Assembly (NCBI GenBank): GCA_951804985.1
Contig: OX638130.1
Span: 38,454,751 to 38,518,750 of the forward strand
Source of the DNA: Dryomyza anilis
Taxonomy: Eukaryota > Arthropoda > Insecta > Diptera > Dryomyzidae
Direction: 5' to 3'
DNA length: 64,000 nt
Translations under genes and position numbers: made by a program
The notes under the pieces: generated by a model
Seen by the model: the letters and a program-made list of their open reading frames with translations, nothing else
Database searches by the model: none
What the model was told of the DNA's origin: nothing
Part shown: in pieces, positions 45,684 to 55,986 of the stretch
Numbering within the stretch: the first letter of the stretch is position 1
Layout of the letters: each line of letters starts with the position of its first letter

Positions 45684-46140
45684 AACCCAGTAGCTTAGTT
45701 CGTTAGTACATGTGTTCGTAGGAGCTTGAATGCTCTCAATCGCACTTGCAACCCAGTAGCTTAGTTGGTTAGTACATGTGTTCGTAGGAGCTTGAATGCT
45801 CTCACTCGCACTTGTAACCCAATAGCCTAGTTCGATAGTACATGTGTTCGTAGGAGCTTGAATGCTCTCACTCGCACTTGTAACCCAGTAACTTAGTTCG
45901 TCAGTACATGTGTTCGTAGGAGCTTGAATGCTCTCACTCGCACTTGTAACCCAATAGCCTAGTTCTATAGTACATGTGTTCGTAGGAGCTTGAATGCTCT
46001 CACTCGCACTTGTAACCCAGTAGCTTAGTTCGTTAGTACATGTGTTCGTAGGAGCTTGAATGCACTTGTAATCCTATAGCCTAGTTCCTTAGTACTTATG
46101 GTCGTAGGAGCTTAAAAGCTCTCACTCGTAACCCATAGCC
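45684..46140 (+). repeat. 66-bp tandem repeat array in the BEL leader
   Basis: Units begin at 45684, 45751, 45817, 45883, 45949 and 46015, followed by shortened ones at 46071 and 46131. Each has ACCCAGTAGCTTAGTTCGTT, AGTACATGTGTTCGTAGG and AGCTTGAATGCTCTCACTCG. The unit includes the PBS-like ACCCAG next to the LTR and a TAGCTTAGTTGG motif. That motif fits the tRNA A-box consensus exactly in unit 2 and nearly in the others. Confidence 0.95.
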
Positions 46141-46166
46141 TAGCATACTGAAACCGAGTTTACCTC

Positions 46167-46276
46167 TTGCATCCCAGAACATTGGATGTGCTATTCGCAG
46201 CACTCCCGTGAGTTCAACACTTGCACCCCAGTACATTGGGTGTGCTATTCGCAGCACTCCCGCCAGCTTTACATTA
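46167..46276 (+). repeat. 56-bp repeat, two copies
   Basis: CTTGCATCCCAGAACATTGG (46167) and CTTGCACCCCAGTACATTGG (46223) each lead into GTGTGCTATTCGCAGCACTC or a close variant. Confidence 0.85.
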
Positions 46277-46383
46277 GTATACGGCATTTATCGTTGAAGT
46301 TGGCAAATATTGTTTAAGTCAACTGTATCTATCGACCACTCTGATTACGCAGTTCAACATTTCAATATAGTGAATTATTGAAG

Positions 46384-46740
46384 ATGCTGAACGATGATGA
46401 AAGGGGCGCTACTGGTGGCGTCGAAATTTCATTCTTCGCACGAAAGCGCAATGCGATTCATAGGGAGCTAGTTGAGCTGAACGAAGCGCGATTTGGAAAG
46501 TTGATACTTTAAGGATCTTGATGACATCTAAATATCAATCAAACTGGAACTTTTAGAGCGTATGTACGTTCACTTCGAAACTGCACAAGCGAATCTCGAG
46601 GAGGAGGACTATGATGAATTGGAAGGGGATGTGCGTAAAAACTTTTCGTCGATTTACGCGCCAGTAATGATGGTGCTAACTAAGGCACTCAACATTCGTC
46701 TTATTGAGCAAACTCATCCATCTTCCATTGAGGCAGTTTG
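46384..46740 (+). pseudogene. BEL/Pao gag N-terminal relic
   Basis: The ATG at 46384 opens MLNDDERGATGG, followed by FFARKRNAIHRELVELNEAR. After a stop and a frame change the sequence reads YVHFETAQANLEEEDYDELE, then NFSSIYAPVMMVLTKAL. This fits the coiled-coil N-terminus of BEL Gag. It ends at a TGA near 46740, and the remainder is deleted or degenerate. Confidence 0.65.
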
Positions 46741-47066
46741 ATCTCCATTATACAATCCATACATTCTACAATCGTGAGAGTGTAAAAAATGCTATGCAAA
46801 ATGCATCACTGAGCTGAATCTTTGATTTCATATCGTGTCATTTTGATTCAGCGCACAACTTCACTTCTTGACCCGCCGCTTTGCGAGTCAACTTCAAAAA
46901 TTACCAACTAAATCGAAAACTCTAATTTCGTGCATAGGCCAAGCTGATTTCGTTGCAGACAGAATTCTTAATATTTGACAGTTTACCACTTTACTTTCTG
47001 CTGTCGTTGTTCCTACAATCGTCGATAACCAGCCAAGCTACACCATAAATAACTGTAATTAGAACA

Positions 47067-47156
47067 CATCACTCGGCGCACTCGTACATCACTCGGCGCA
47101 CTCGTACTTCACTCGACGCACTCATACATCACTCGGCGCTCTCATACATCACTCGA
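47067..47156 (+). repeat. 20-bp tandem repeat, about 4.5 units
   Basis: CATCACTCGGCGCACTCGTA is repeated with minor changes, directly before pol sequence resumes. It lies at or near the internal deletion junction. Confidence 0.92.
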
Positions 47157-47164
47157 CAAATATG

Positions 47165-48830
47165 GTTTGGCATTATGTGCCCACAAAATGAAATCCGGCA
47201 GATATTTTATCAAGAGGAGCAACCCCTCAGCAGCTAAAAAAAATCAGATTTATGGATGTTTGGCCCCCATATCTTCTTTGTAACCAATCTGAGTGGCCAA
47301 CCTGTCCTGCCATGCTTAAAAATCTTCCGGAGCAGCGTAAAACTGCATTAATATCATCAAAAAAATACAAGATTTCTCAATTAATTGCAAGTTTATTAAT
47401 TCATTCAGCAAAATGCAAAAAAATCGCATATGTTTTTCGTTTTGGTGCCACAAGGGTTGCGTCTAAATCGAAAGGACCACTCACTTCACACGAAATTCAA
47501 AAGGGAACGCCGCTATTGTTTCGCATGGTACAAATCTGATTACAAGTCTTTAGAAGAAAAAACGTTTATCGATAAATCATCTAAACTTTCATCCATTAAA
47601 CCATTTTTGGATCCAAATGGTTTGATTCGTGTTACAGGCCGCCTGCAAAATTCTGACTTTGGCCATGAGTCCCATGCATCCCATTGTTGTACCTAAAAGG
47701 CACACATTACTTGAATCTATGATTATTCATTTTCATAAAAAATTAATGCATGCAGGTCCTCAATCGCTTTTAGCCACGATCCGGCTTCAATACTGGCCAC
47801 TGGGTGGCGTTAAAGAACTTAGTCGTATAATCAACAAATGCATTCGTTGTTTTAGAGTGAAGCCTAAGATATTGGAGTACGTCATGGGAAATCTGCCTCA
47901 AGAAAGAGTGCAACAAAAGAGGCCGTTTGTAACCACAGGAGTGGATTTCTGCGGGCCGCTGTTTTACAAGTCGGATATTTGAAACCGGCCACCAGTTTAA
48001 TGCTACGTTTCGCTATTTATTTGTTTCGCAACCAAGGCCGTGCATCTGGAGCTGGTCAAGGACTTATCAACCGCATCATTTTTGGCTGCCCTAAAAAGAA
48101 AACCACGCCACAAACTTTGTGGGTGCCAAAAACGAGATAGCAGATCTGCGTCAACTATTTATGAATGATAGCCACAAAGAAGCAGTTTATCAGCAATGCT
48201 TGGAAGACAGTATTAACTGGCGCTTTATTCCCCCCAGAACACCCCATTTTGGTGGTCTTTAGGAGGCTTCGATTAAAATTGCCAAATTGCATCTGCGACG
48301 CACCGTTGGTCTCTCTATTTTAGATTTTGAAGAATTTAGAACTATTACTTACCAAATATCTGCTATTATGAATTCCAGACCTTTGTGTCCAATTTCAGAA
48401 AATCATGACGGTCGAGAGGTACTAACTCCTGCGCATTTTTTAATTGGCCCACTGTTTACATCCGTTGTCGAACCCAATGTATCCATGATGAATATTCATT
48501 GCTTAAACAGATGGCAGCGAGTTTGTCACATGCAGCAGATATTTTGGAAGAAATGGTCTTCTGAATATCTCACGCTTCTTCAGCCGCGTAGTAAGTGGCG
48601 ACACTCTACAATGCCTAATCTATCAGTAGGCGCAATGGTTCTACTTAAAGACGAAAACCTACCCCTTCTGGCCGTTGAGTAGAGTCATCGAGGTCGTTAC
48701 AGGCGAAGACGACATCGTGCGTATAGCTGTCATCCGGACCAGCAGTGGCATCACCAAACGTGCTGTCTCAAAAATCTGCCTATTGATACCGGTGATACTG
48801 TTGAAAGCGCAAATCTTTCAACGGGAGGAG
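47165..48830 (+). pseudogene. BEL/Pao pol relic: connection and integrase
   Basis: WHYVPTK*NPADILSRGATP (47168-47228, with an in-frame stop) marks the post-RNase H connection. Integrase follows: ISKLSSIKPFLDPNGLIRVT-type start (about 47570), the zinc-binding set (HKKLMHAGPQSLLATIRLQY; CIRCFRVKP), MGNLPQERV and TTGVDFCGP. After frame breaks come TPHFGGL (48243) next to a TAG and ISAIMNSRPLCPISE, then PAHFLIGPLFTSV and LNRWQRV. The C-terminal tail reaches the polypurine tract. Frameshifts lie near 47690, 47980, 48260 and 48680. Confidence 0.85.
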
Positions 48831-48832
48831 GA

Positions 48833-49187
48833 TGTTCAGGGGAGCCTTAAATTTAAACTTATATTCTGGCAACCCTTTAAAATAATTTGTGTTTCTTTTA
48901 TACTTATACATTATACATTAACATATAAATACTATTGTTTGATATTCCGGAGTTAGTCATCGTGCGACTCACTCCGGAGTCAGTCGCATAAAATTCGTCG
49001 TCGTGCGACGTACTCCGCGGAGCGTCGCAAATATTACATAAATAAAATGTTAGTCGAATAACAATCGTCGTCGTGCGGCGTACTCCGCGGAGCGTCATTA
49101 ATATTGCATAAATAAAATTGTTAGCTATTAAACCGAAGTAAAATAGCTTGTTTTATTTAATCGCTAAAAAAGCTTAGCGCGTCAACA
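48833..49187 (+). repeat. 3' LTR of the second BEL/Pao element
   Basis: It matches 45325-45678 nearly base for base, so the insertion is comparatively young despite the internal deletion. Confidence 0.93.
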
Positions 49188-49489
49188 CTTGTCATTAAAC
49201 CATCATAGTGGCTAGTTTCAAACTCTAAATTTTGGGGCCCATTTCAGCCACCCGCGAATAAAATAGAATTAATGTATGAAATGTCTATTTATTGTCTTTT
49301 TATTGAGTAGTTGTATTATAATCGATATCTGCAAGTGACTTTTTCTTTTTTGCTTTATACCTTCATCACTTTCCACAATTGAAATCAAATACATTTAAAA
49401 TCAATTTCACAAGCCAAAGTACAGTGATAAATTTATTTTCCTATGAAAAAATTATGACAGCTTACTTTACTTAAATGGCCCTTACAACC

Positions 49490-49912
49490 GTGGGTCGGTT
49501 TTGGTCGCTGAAATGATGCCGCGCCAGTCGGTTCTCGAACTATTTCTCCATTAATAAATTAAAACAGTCTTAGATAGGGAATCACCCTATCTGAAATCTA
49601 GTTTAGTATGAAATGTCTCGAGAGGTCTTTTCCTATTCTCACTGAGCATCGTGTGGTCATCCTGCAAAGCGTTATAAGTTTCGCAGGTATACCGAACTCT
49701 GACATTACGGCGTATAATTGTGCCCTTTTCGGTGTGTCGATGGCGGCATTATAGTCGACTAATAGGTAGTATGTGTCGATCTGACTTCTCTATCGTCATC
49801 ATCACCGGTCAGCAGTTCAGAGAAGTGATCCCTCCATGTCTTTAGAGTGCTCTGGATATCTGTCACTAGATTCCCGTTCTCATCTTTACAAGAAGAGGCT
49901 CCGGATTTTTTC
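49490..49912 (-). mobile_element. RTE-like LINE fragment (linker and RT)
   Basis: The minus strand carries RTGI..TDIQSTLKTWRDHF with SELLTGDDDD, then LLVDYNAAIDTPKR and MSEFGIPAKLITLCRMTTR. It continues with SVRIGKDLSRHF up to a GFRQGD-like site now read as SDRVIPYL. This overlaps the 43780-44870 fragment at the linker and extends into RT. Sequence between linker and RT motif A is deleted. Confidence 0.78.
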
Positions 49913-50272
49913 CATTTTAAATTATTTAAAAAAAATGTTATAACTGCCGGAAAATACCTCTAATTTTGGTCGTATCCGCTTAAAGAATTAAACCCTTTTA
50001 ACGTATTTTATACGTATTCACTAAAATTCCGAAGTTTTATTAAAAAGCTATTTTTTTAATTTCTTCTATGATGATATTTAGGACAATCATTAGTCGTTGC
50101 GGATAATATCATTCGGATTTATCTATATTACGATCCGAATCAAATTCGAAGTTTAGAAATATGCCATCACAGGTTCCATCGGAACGAATTTTTTGACAGA
50201 TTTTTGACACTTTTCCTACGAATGTATTGTTGTGGCGGAATGTGATTTTTAGTGTGAAAAATTGAAAAAAAC

Positions 50273-50331
<59 letters not shown>

Positions 50332-50727
50332 TTTCAAATTAATTGATTTAAGAATATATAAAAATGCAAAATGTTAATTTGTTAAATTTTTTTGTAAAAT
50401 TTTTAATCACTTCAACATCTGCTGGCGCATGATACAACGAGATCTACTGAATGCCTTGATGTCCTCCTGCTTGGTCTCCAAAGTCTTCGTTGGATCTAAT
50501 GATCTTATCTTCATGAAGCTCTAAAATATATATTTTAAATGTTTTTCAATAAATTAAAATATAAATCTATACTTACAATATTAAGCAATTCTAGAAATAT
50601 GTATTTTTATTTGTTGAGATCAAAACATATGTTACTTCTGTCACTTTCAGTTGTTCGTGCAGTGTTGAAATAAAAGAATCAAAATACAGAAAAACATGGA
50701 AGAAGCAACATTTGTCCATATAAATAT

Positions 50728-50796
<69 letters not shown>

Positions 50797-51798
50797 ACAG
50801 ATATATATATATATATATAAATATCTGTATATATCTACTCCAAACTAGCGAAAATACCCGGAATTCGGGACAAATTTCTGTATTTTGAGTTATTTTTCAT
50901 AAATTTTATACGTTATTTATATTTTATATTTACAATTAATTACAAACATATCTTTATTATATATTTTTTTCAATATATCAACAGTTATTAAGCTTTTACA
51001 GATATTAATTTGTTTGGTTTTGTGATTGATTTCAATTTATCTTCAAAATATTACTTTTTTTTATTCAAGTAGAGCAAAAAAAAGTGTATTTATATATACA
51101 GCGTAACCAATAAACGAAATTGTCATATAATACTAATTACTGATCCATTCACAAAAAATTGTGCATCGGGCAAACCATGGTTGAAGTATATACAGGTTAG
51201 TTCATCTAGACAGTTAGTTGGCATATACAGTGCTAAGAATGTCAATAAGAAAATTTTAAAAATACAACAATTAATTGTCAAATTAAACTTTATTTCAAGG
51301 TTTTTTGCATTTTAATTAGACTATTTTAGTAAAAGTTCACTGCAAAAATTCACTTTTCACTATTGTCATAAACTGCGGTATTCTTCTGGAGTCCATAGAT
51401 AGCTTGAAAATTGCCAAAATGTTGATATGTATGTATTTTAAAATTTTGAGTTTAATTTTTTTATGAGTTTGTAAATAAAGCATTGATGTTTTGTTTTAAA
51501 TTTTTCGTAAACAAATGTTGAATCTTTCAAACAGTTTTCAAAAAAAAAATAAATGGCGCCTGAATTTGAAAGAAAAGGCTTAACCTGTATATGCTTCAAC
51601 CATGGAGCAAACTAATTCTCAGGTGTCAATGTGTTTTGTTTAGTCCAAATACTATTTCCTAATTTATTTGTCGGAAAATATTTTTATTGTCGTCATTTTT
51701 GTTTCGATGTAAAATTATGTAGTACTTTAAAAATTGTGGGTACCTTTACAAATATGTTCAAGGACAAAGAGAATGTGTTCTACTCACTCTACAGAGCC
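49913..51798. other. AT-rich spacer with two TA microsatellites
   Basis: (TA)n lies at about 50273-50326 and 50730-50820, the second bounded by small ATATCTGTATA palindromes. No gene or TE family is recognised in the rest. Confidence 0.5.
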
Positions 51799-51959
51799 GC
51801 GATTCTGTAACTTATTAACGCCAAATATCGATATCGTTAACTAACAACAATTGTGGTATGCAGAAGTGATCGTTATGAAAAAATGTAAATTTTATTGTTA
51901 TTTGTCGTTAAAAATAGTTAACGATATCGATTTTTGTCGTTAATAAGTTACAGAATCGC
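51799..51959. mobile_element. 161-bp MITE with 45-bp TIRs
   Basis: The left arm GCGATTCTGTAACTTATTAA continues to ATATCGATATCGTTAACTAA. The right arm is its inverted counterpart, ending TTACAGAATCGC. Another copy is at 16128-16276. There is no coding capacity. Confidence 0.9.
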
Positions 51960-52075
51960 ACTACAGGCTTGCAAAGTGTAAAATTATTGTTTTGCCATTT
52001 CTGTTGGAATCTTCCCATCTGTGGGATTTTTGAAATGTTGTGTATAATGATAATTTATATTGTGTTTTTGCTGTG

Positions 52076-52840
52076 TTTTTATACCCTACACCTATGAGGT
52101 ACAGGGTATATTAACTTTGTGCATATATTGTAACGCCCCTTAGGAGGCGTTTCCGGTATGGAAAAGTATATATATTCTTGATCAGCATCACTACCCGAGT
52201 CCGTTTAGCCATGTCTGTCTGTCTGTCCGTCTTGCTGTCTTGCTGTCCGAATACAGAATAACTTGAGAAATACTGAGAAGAATGCGATGAAATTTCTTCT
52301 CAATATATTTTAGCCAAAAGTAGGAACTGAATTTGAAAATGAGCCAAATCGGTCAACGGACACGCCCACCTCCCATACAAGTCACTTTTATATAACTCTT
52401 TCGGAACTAATAACTCGAATAGTATTCAAGGTATAGTTATAAAATTTAAAACGCATTGTTATAATTCACCTAAAAATATGTGGTCCAAAAATGGGCGTGA
52501 TCCGCCCACTTTTTTTTTCATTATTTCCCGGGTTTTCATAGTGGAAAATTGATCCGTAAAATATTAAAATCAAATGTATGAAATATTAGCCTTTCAAAAT
52601 TTTAAATATAGGCGTGGTCCGCCCAATTATATTTTTCAATTTATTTTTTTTAGTTTATACTTTTATATAAATTTTTAATTTATGGGGATATAAGACGTAA
52701 ATTTCTGATATATGAATAATATTCTGAGGGTTAATATCCCCACCAAAGGTGTAGGGTATTCCATAGTCGGGCCCGACCGACTATAAAAATCCGCCCCATG
52801 TGACCGAACTTACCCATGTGACCTAACTTTCCCAACTCGT
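52076..52840 (+). mobile_element. DINE-1/INE-1-like repeat, copy B
   Basis: It is nearly the same as copy A (1936-2752) from TATACCCTACACCTATGAGG to GACCTAACTTTCCCAACTCG, with the GTCGGGCCCGACCGACTAT palindrome near 52768. It lacks a segment of about 60 bp before TTAATATCCCCACC that copy A has. Confidence 0.85.
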
Positions 52841-53242
52841 TTTTATATGTACAAGTTAAAATATTTATGTAAAGGCATTAAATGTTTGTTTTTACAGTGC
52901 CTATCGATTGACATAAACCTTAAATAAAAATTCCAAATATGCCAACAAATGTTCGAGCATATTATGCGAAATGACCTGCAACATTCTAAAATGTGGGTTA
53001 TAAACGTTTATATGGATCATTTTATGAGATATCAACCAATAACATTTTTACCGAGCTTTCAATAAGGTTTAAAAATGTGGGAAAAAATGGTTTAAAAAAT
53101 ATCTCACGTTTTAAATTACTAATTTGGTCAAGTATTATAACAAATAAAAGCGAATTAAAAATCCAAACATGTTTTCCCTGCTATAATCATACATAACAAA
53201 TACCAAATCATTATGATTTAATTATTCTTTGCTGGATATTAT
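52841..53242. other. AT-rich spacer
   Basis: A 67-codon open frame at 52993-53196 has no recognisable family. Nothing supported. Confidence 0.4.
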
Positions 53243-53897
53243 CCCTGCAGTGTAAAGGACTAGTTGTATACTAGTATTGGTCTAGTTCTCCGTAGACACT
53301 CAACTAGCCCGAATTCGACCCCATTTTCATACAATGAACTGTAATTTTTTCAATGCTCATGTCCTACTATGTGTCAATTATCCCCTCTTGCATTACATTT
53401 AAGTAGTTTTTAAACTAGTTTCTTGTAACCAGTCTATAAATAGGTCATGTGGGATGTCTAGTTCATGTGGGATGAAATTGTTCCAGTCAAGAAATGTCTT
53501 GAAATGAGGCTTGATGGTGGACTGCGTAGGAAGAGAGACTGGTGCGGCTTTTTATCAAGGCACGGTAGTAAGGTCCTTTCAAATATTTAAGAAATGCCTT
53601 TCAAATAGGTTATTTGTTAAATTTTATAAGCTTATGGCGGAAAGAAATAAAACAAATCACACGATGGAACCCACCACCAAATTAAAAAGAAAGATGTTTC
53701 CTACAAAATAAATAAATGAAATATAATTAGTATTTCAAAATTTATTTTGTTTTTAACAATTTTGACACGTTCCTCTACAAAACAATTTTTTTAACTGGTT
53801 TTCTCTGCATCCATTTTAATTAGTTACTAATCTAGAAACATGGTTACTAATATAAATACTACATATTTATGGTACTAGTTTAGATTTCACTGCAGGG
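53243..53897. mobile_element. 655-bp TIR element (CCCTGCAGTG)
   Basis: CCCTGCAGTGTAAAGGACTA at 53243 and the reverse complement of the right end, CCCTGCAGTGAAATCTAAAC, form short TIRs. Both carry ACTAGT nearby. An internal pair TCATGTGGGATG (53446, 53464) is repeated. No TSD or transposase was found. Confidence 0.75.
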
Positions 53898-55370
53898 ATG
53901 ATTGATTTTTGCAAAATGTATACGTATATTACATGATTTTTAAAACAGCGACGTCATTAAGCACATATAATATACGTATACATAATCAACAATAAAGGCA
54001 CATTGAAGTTTTCGTAGTACCCTATATATATCGCATGTCAACAGCTAGAAGCAACACAGCAGCAAAACATTGCTAGCAATACAGTACAGTACAGCATGTA
54101 CAAAAGTAAGTTATCGAATGAAAAGATCACAAGCTTGGATGCTGTCTTGTTATATTCGCATATGTTTGTTGTTTGTATATGCAGCGATCAGTGTTGACAA
54201 TCTGTATTGAAATATAGCTAAAAAAAATACAAAAATATATTTTATTTACAATTTTAACATTTATATCATTCCTTTATAACATTATAACATTCCTTTTTTG
54301 TTGTGATTTTCATAATTTGGTATGATTATAAAGTTATTAAAATACATTTTAAAAAAAACTAAAAAAAAAATCCCGTATTAAGATTGTTCCCGTAAAGAAA
54401 TTGATGTTAGCATTAAAATAAAAAAAAAAATGTTTTTTTATTATGTAACTGTTAATGCATAGACGAATCATTTTGGATTGATTTTTTTTGCGGGTCATGA
54501 ATGAGTGAGTCATTATGAGTATTTATTTATGTGACTTTCCGAACTCTGTTAATATTAATAATTCGACTAATTCGAACATTGACAGAGAGTTTGGACACTA
54601 AGTATGTTTTATACAAGAGTTTTCTCTTGTGTTTGCTGGCGTCGCTGCCGCAAATGTTGATTATGTTTAATTGGAATGTTACAGAGAAAAACATTTCACA
54701 AAACTGGAGATGTGTTCCGATAATTGGCAAAAAACATGGAACCTCGAAACATTTCAGAGTAATAGAAAAGAAAAGTGGAACAGAAAACACCTGTTTGGAA
54801 ACTTTAATAAAATCTGGCTTAGAACGACCTCTATATGCTAAGCTGTATGTGCTATAGAATTCAATGGATATTCCACTGAGGTGCCGTCGGTGTCACTAAA
54901 GTGTTCTACGTGTTTGGTTAAAACCGTGATGCAATAATAAAGGTGGTGTATGCGTTGAGAACAGATCTTTTTTAACATCATATTTTTTGTTTTCAACAAA
55001 TGCATCTCAGAACATTTACAATATGATTTCGTCTCCGCCACCTGCATCATGGTTAAAACCAATGTATTACACGTCGGCTAAGGGATATTTCAGAAAATGT
55101 ATTTGCAAACGCATTCGTCACTCTATAGAGGATGACAAGAGATGACTCCTATCCTCAGAAAGAGGTCGGCAAGAAAATTAAGATTGAAACGTCCAGTGCT
55201 GGTAATTCATATGTTGGTGATTTGTCAAGGAAAGGCAAGTGGACACGGCACAACTGACGGCGATTGCATGGAAGCTGCTACGCGTTTTTTATTGACTCAG
55301 ATCATTCTATTCTCATCCCAGCGCACTAACTACTGAGCCTTGGTATGAGATAAAGGTATATAATTCAAAT
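53898..55370. other. Unassigned spacer
   Basis: AT-rich with a GC-richer portion at 54590-55340. A 108-codon plus frame (54531-54857) and its antisense lack known motifs. A tRNA-head-like scrap, reverse complement GGCTCAGTAGTTAGTGCGCT, lies at 55321-55340 and may be a SINE remnant. Confidence 0.4.
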
Positions 55371-55986
55371 AAAACCAGTTGGGAAGGTTAGATCACATGG
55401 CAAATTTTAAATTTGGTGTTATTATGATAGTATTATCAAAATTATAGTCGGTCTAAGCCGACTATAAATACCCTACACATATGTGTGGTTACCATTCAAA
55501 GTGGTATATAGGTCACCACGGTATACAAATCCTGAAAATAACTACAAACTTTCAATCGCTGAAGAATTTCCATTCATTTGATACCCATATTTACAAATGG
55601 ATAGGTGTACCGAATTTCAATTATTTTTTTGGGAACCACAAGTCGTTTTCAAAAAAAGTTTACCTAAGCACGTATACAGTAAAATTGATCTGTAGATGTA
55701 AATTTAATATGAGGTATTTTTGAATATAAATGGTCAGATCACAGGTCACAATGGTCCGATCTCGTCAATTTAATCTAAATTATAAGTTTCATTTCATTTG
55801 TTCAATTGTTTAAGTAGTAGGGATTTCAACAGACAGACAGACAGTACAGACGGACATCGCGTCTCAGGAGGTCATGCTGATCAAGAATATATATACTTTT
55901 CCATACCGGAGATGCTTCCTTCTGGGTGTTACAAACGGCGTACCAAACTGAATATACCCTTTCACTGTTAGTGTAGGGTATAAAAA
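55371..55986 (-). mobile_element. DINE-like repeat, second subfamily, copy D
   Basis: In reverse complement it has TATACCCTACACTAACAGTG, TACGCCGTTTGTAACACCC, the TATATATATTCTTGATCAGC core and a CTGTCTG run. It ends CCGACTATA...AACCTTCCCAACTGG. Its inverted relative is at 59970-60712. It shares the TTCCCAACT terminus with copies A-C but differs in the interior. Confidence 0.8.

Larger units (their letters stand above)
45325..49187 (+). mobile_element. Internally deleted BEL/Pao element, TSD CTTGT
   Basis: The 354- and 355-bp LTRs (45325-45678 and 48833-49187, TGTTCAGG...CAACA) are flanked by a perfect 5-bp TSD CTTGT (45320-45324 and 49188-49192). A PBS-like TGGTAACCCAG directly follows the 5' LTR, and a polypurine run GGGAGGAGGA precedes the 3' LTR. 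The internal region is only 3.15 kb. It holds a repeat-rich leader, a gag N-terminus, and then integrase. The gag C-terminus, protease, RT and most of RNase H are deleted. Confidence 0.92.

Noticed and set aside
45684..46140. CRISPR array
   Set aside because: Units are contiguous 66-mers without variable spacers, in a eukaryotic LTR element.
54531..54857. 108-codon plus frame
   Set aside because: An equally open antisense frame exists and no motif is visible.
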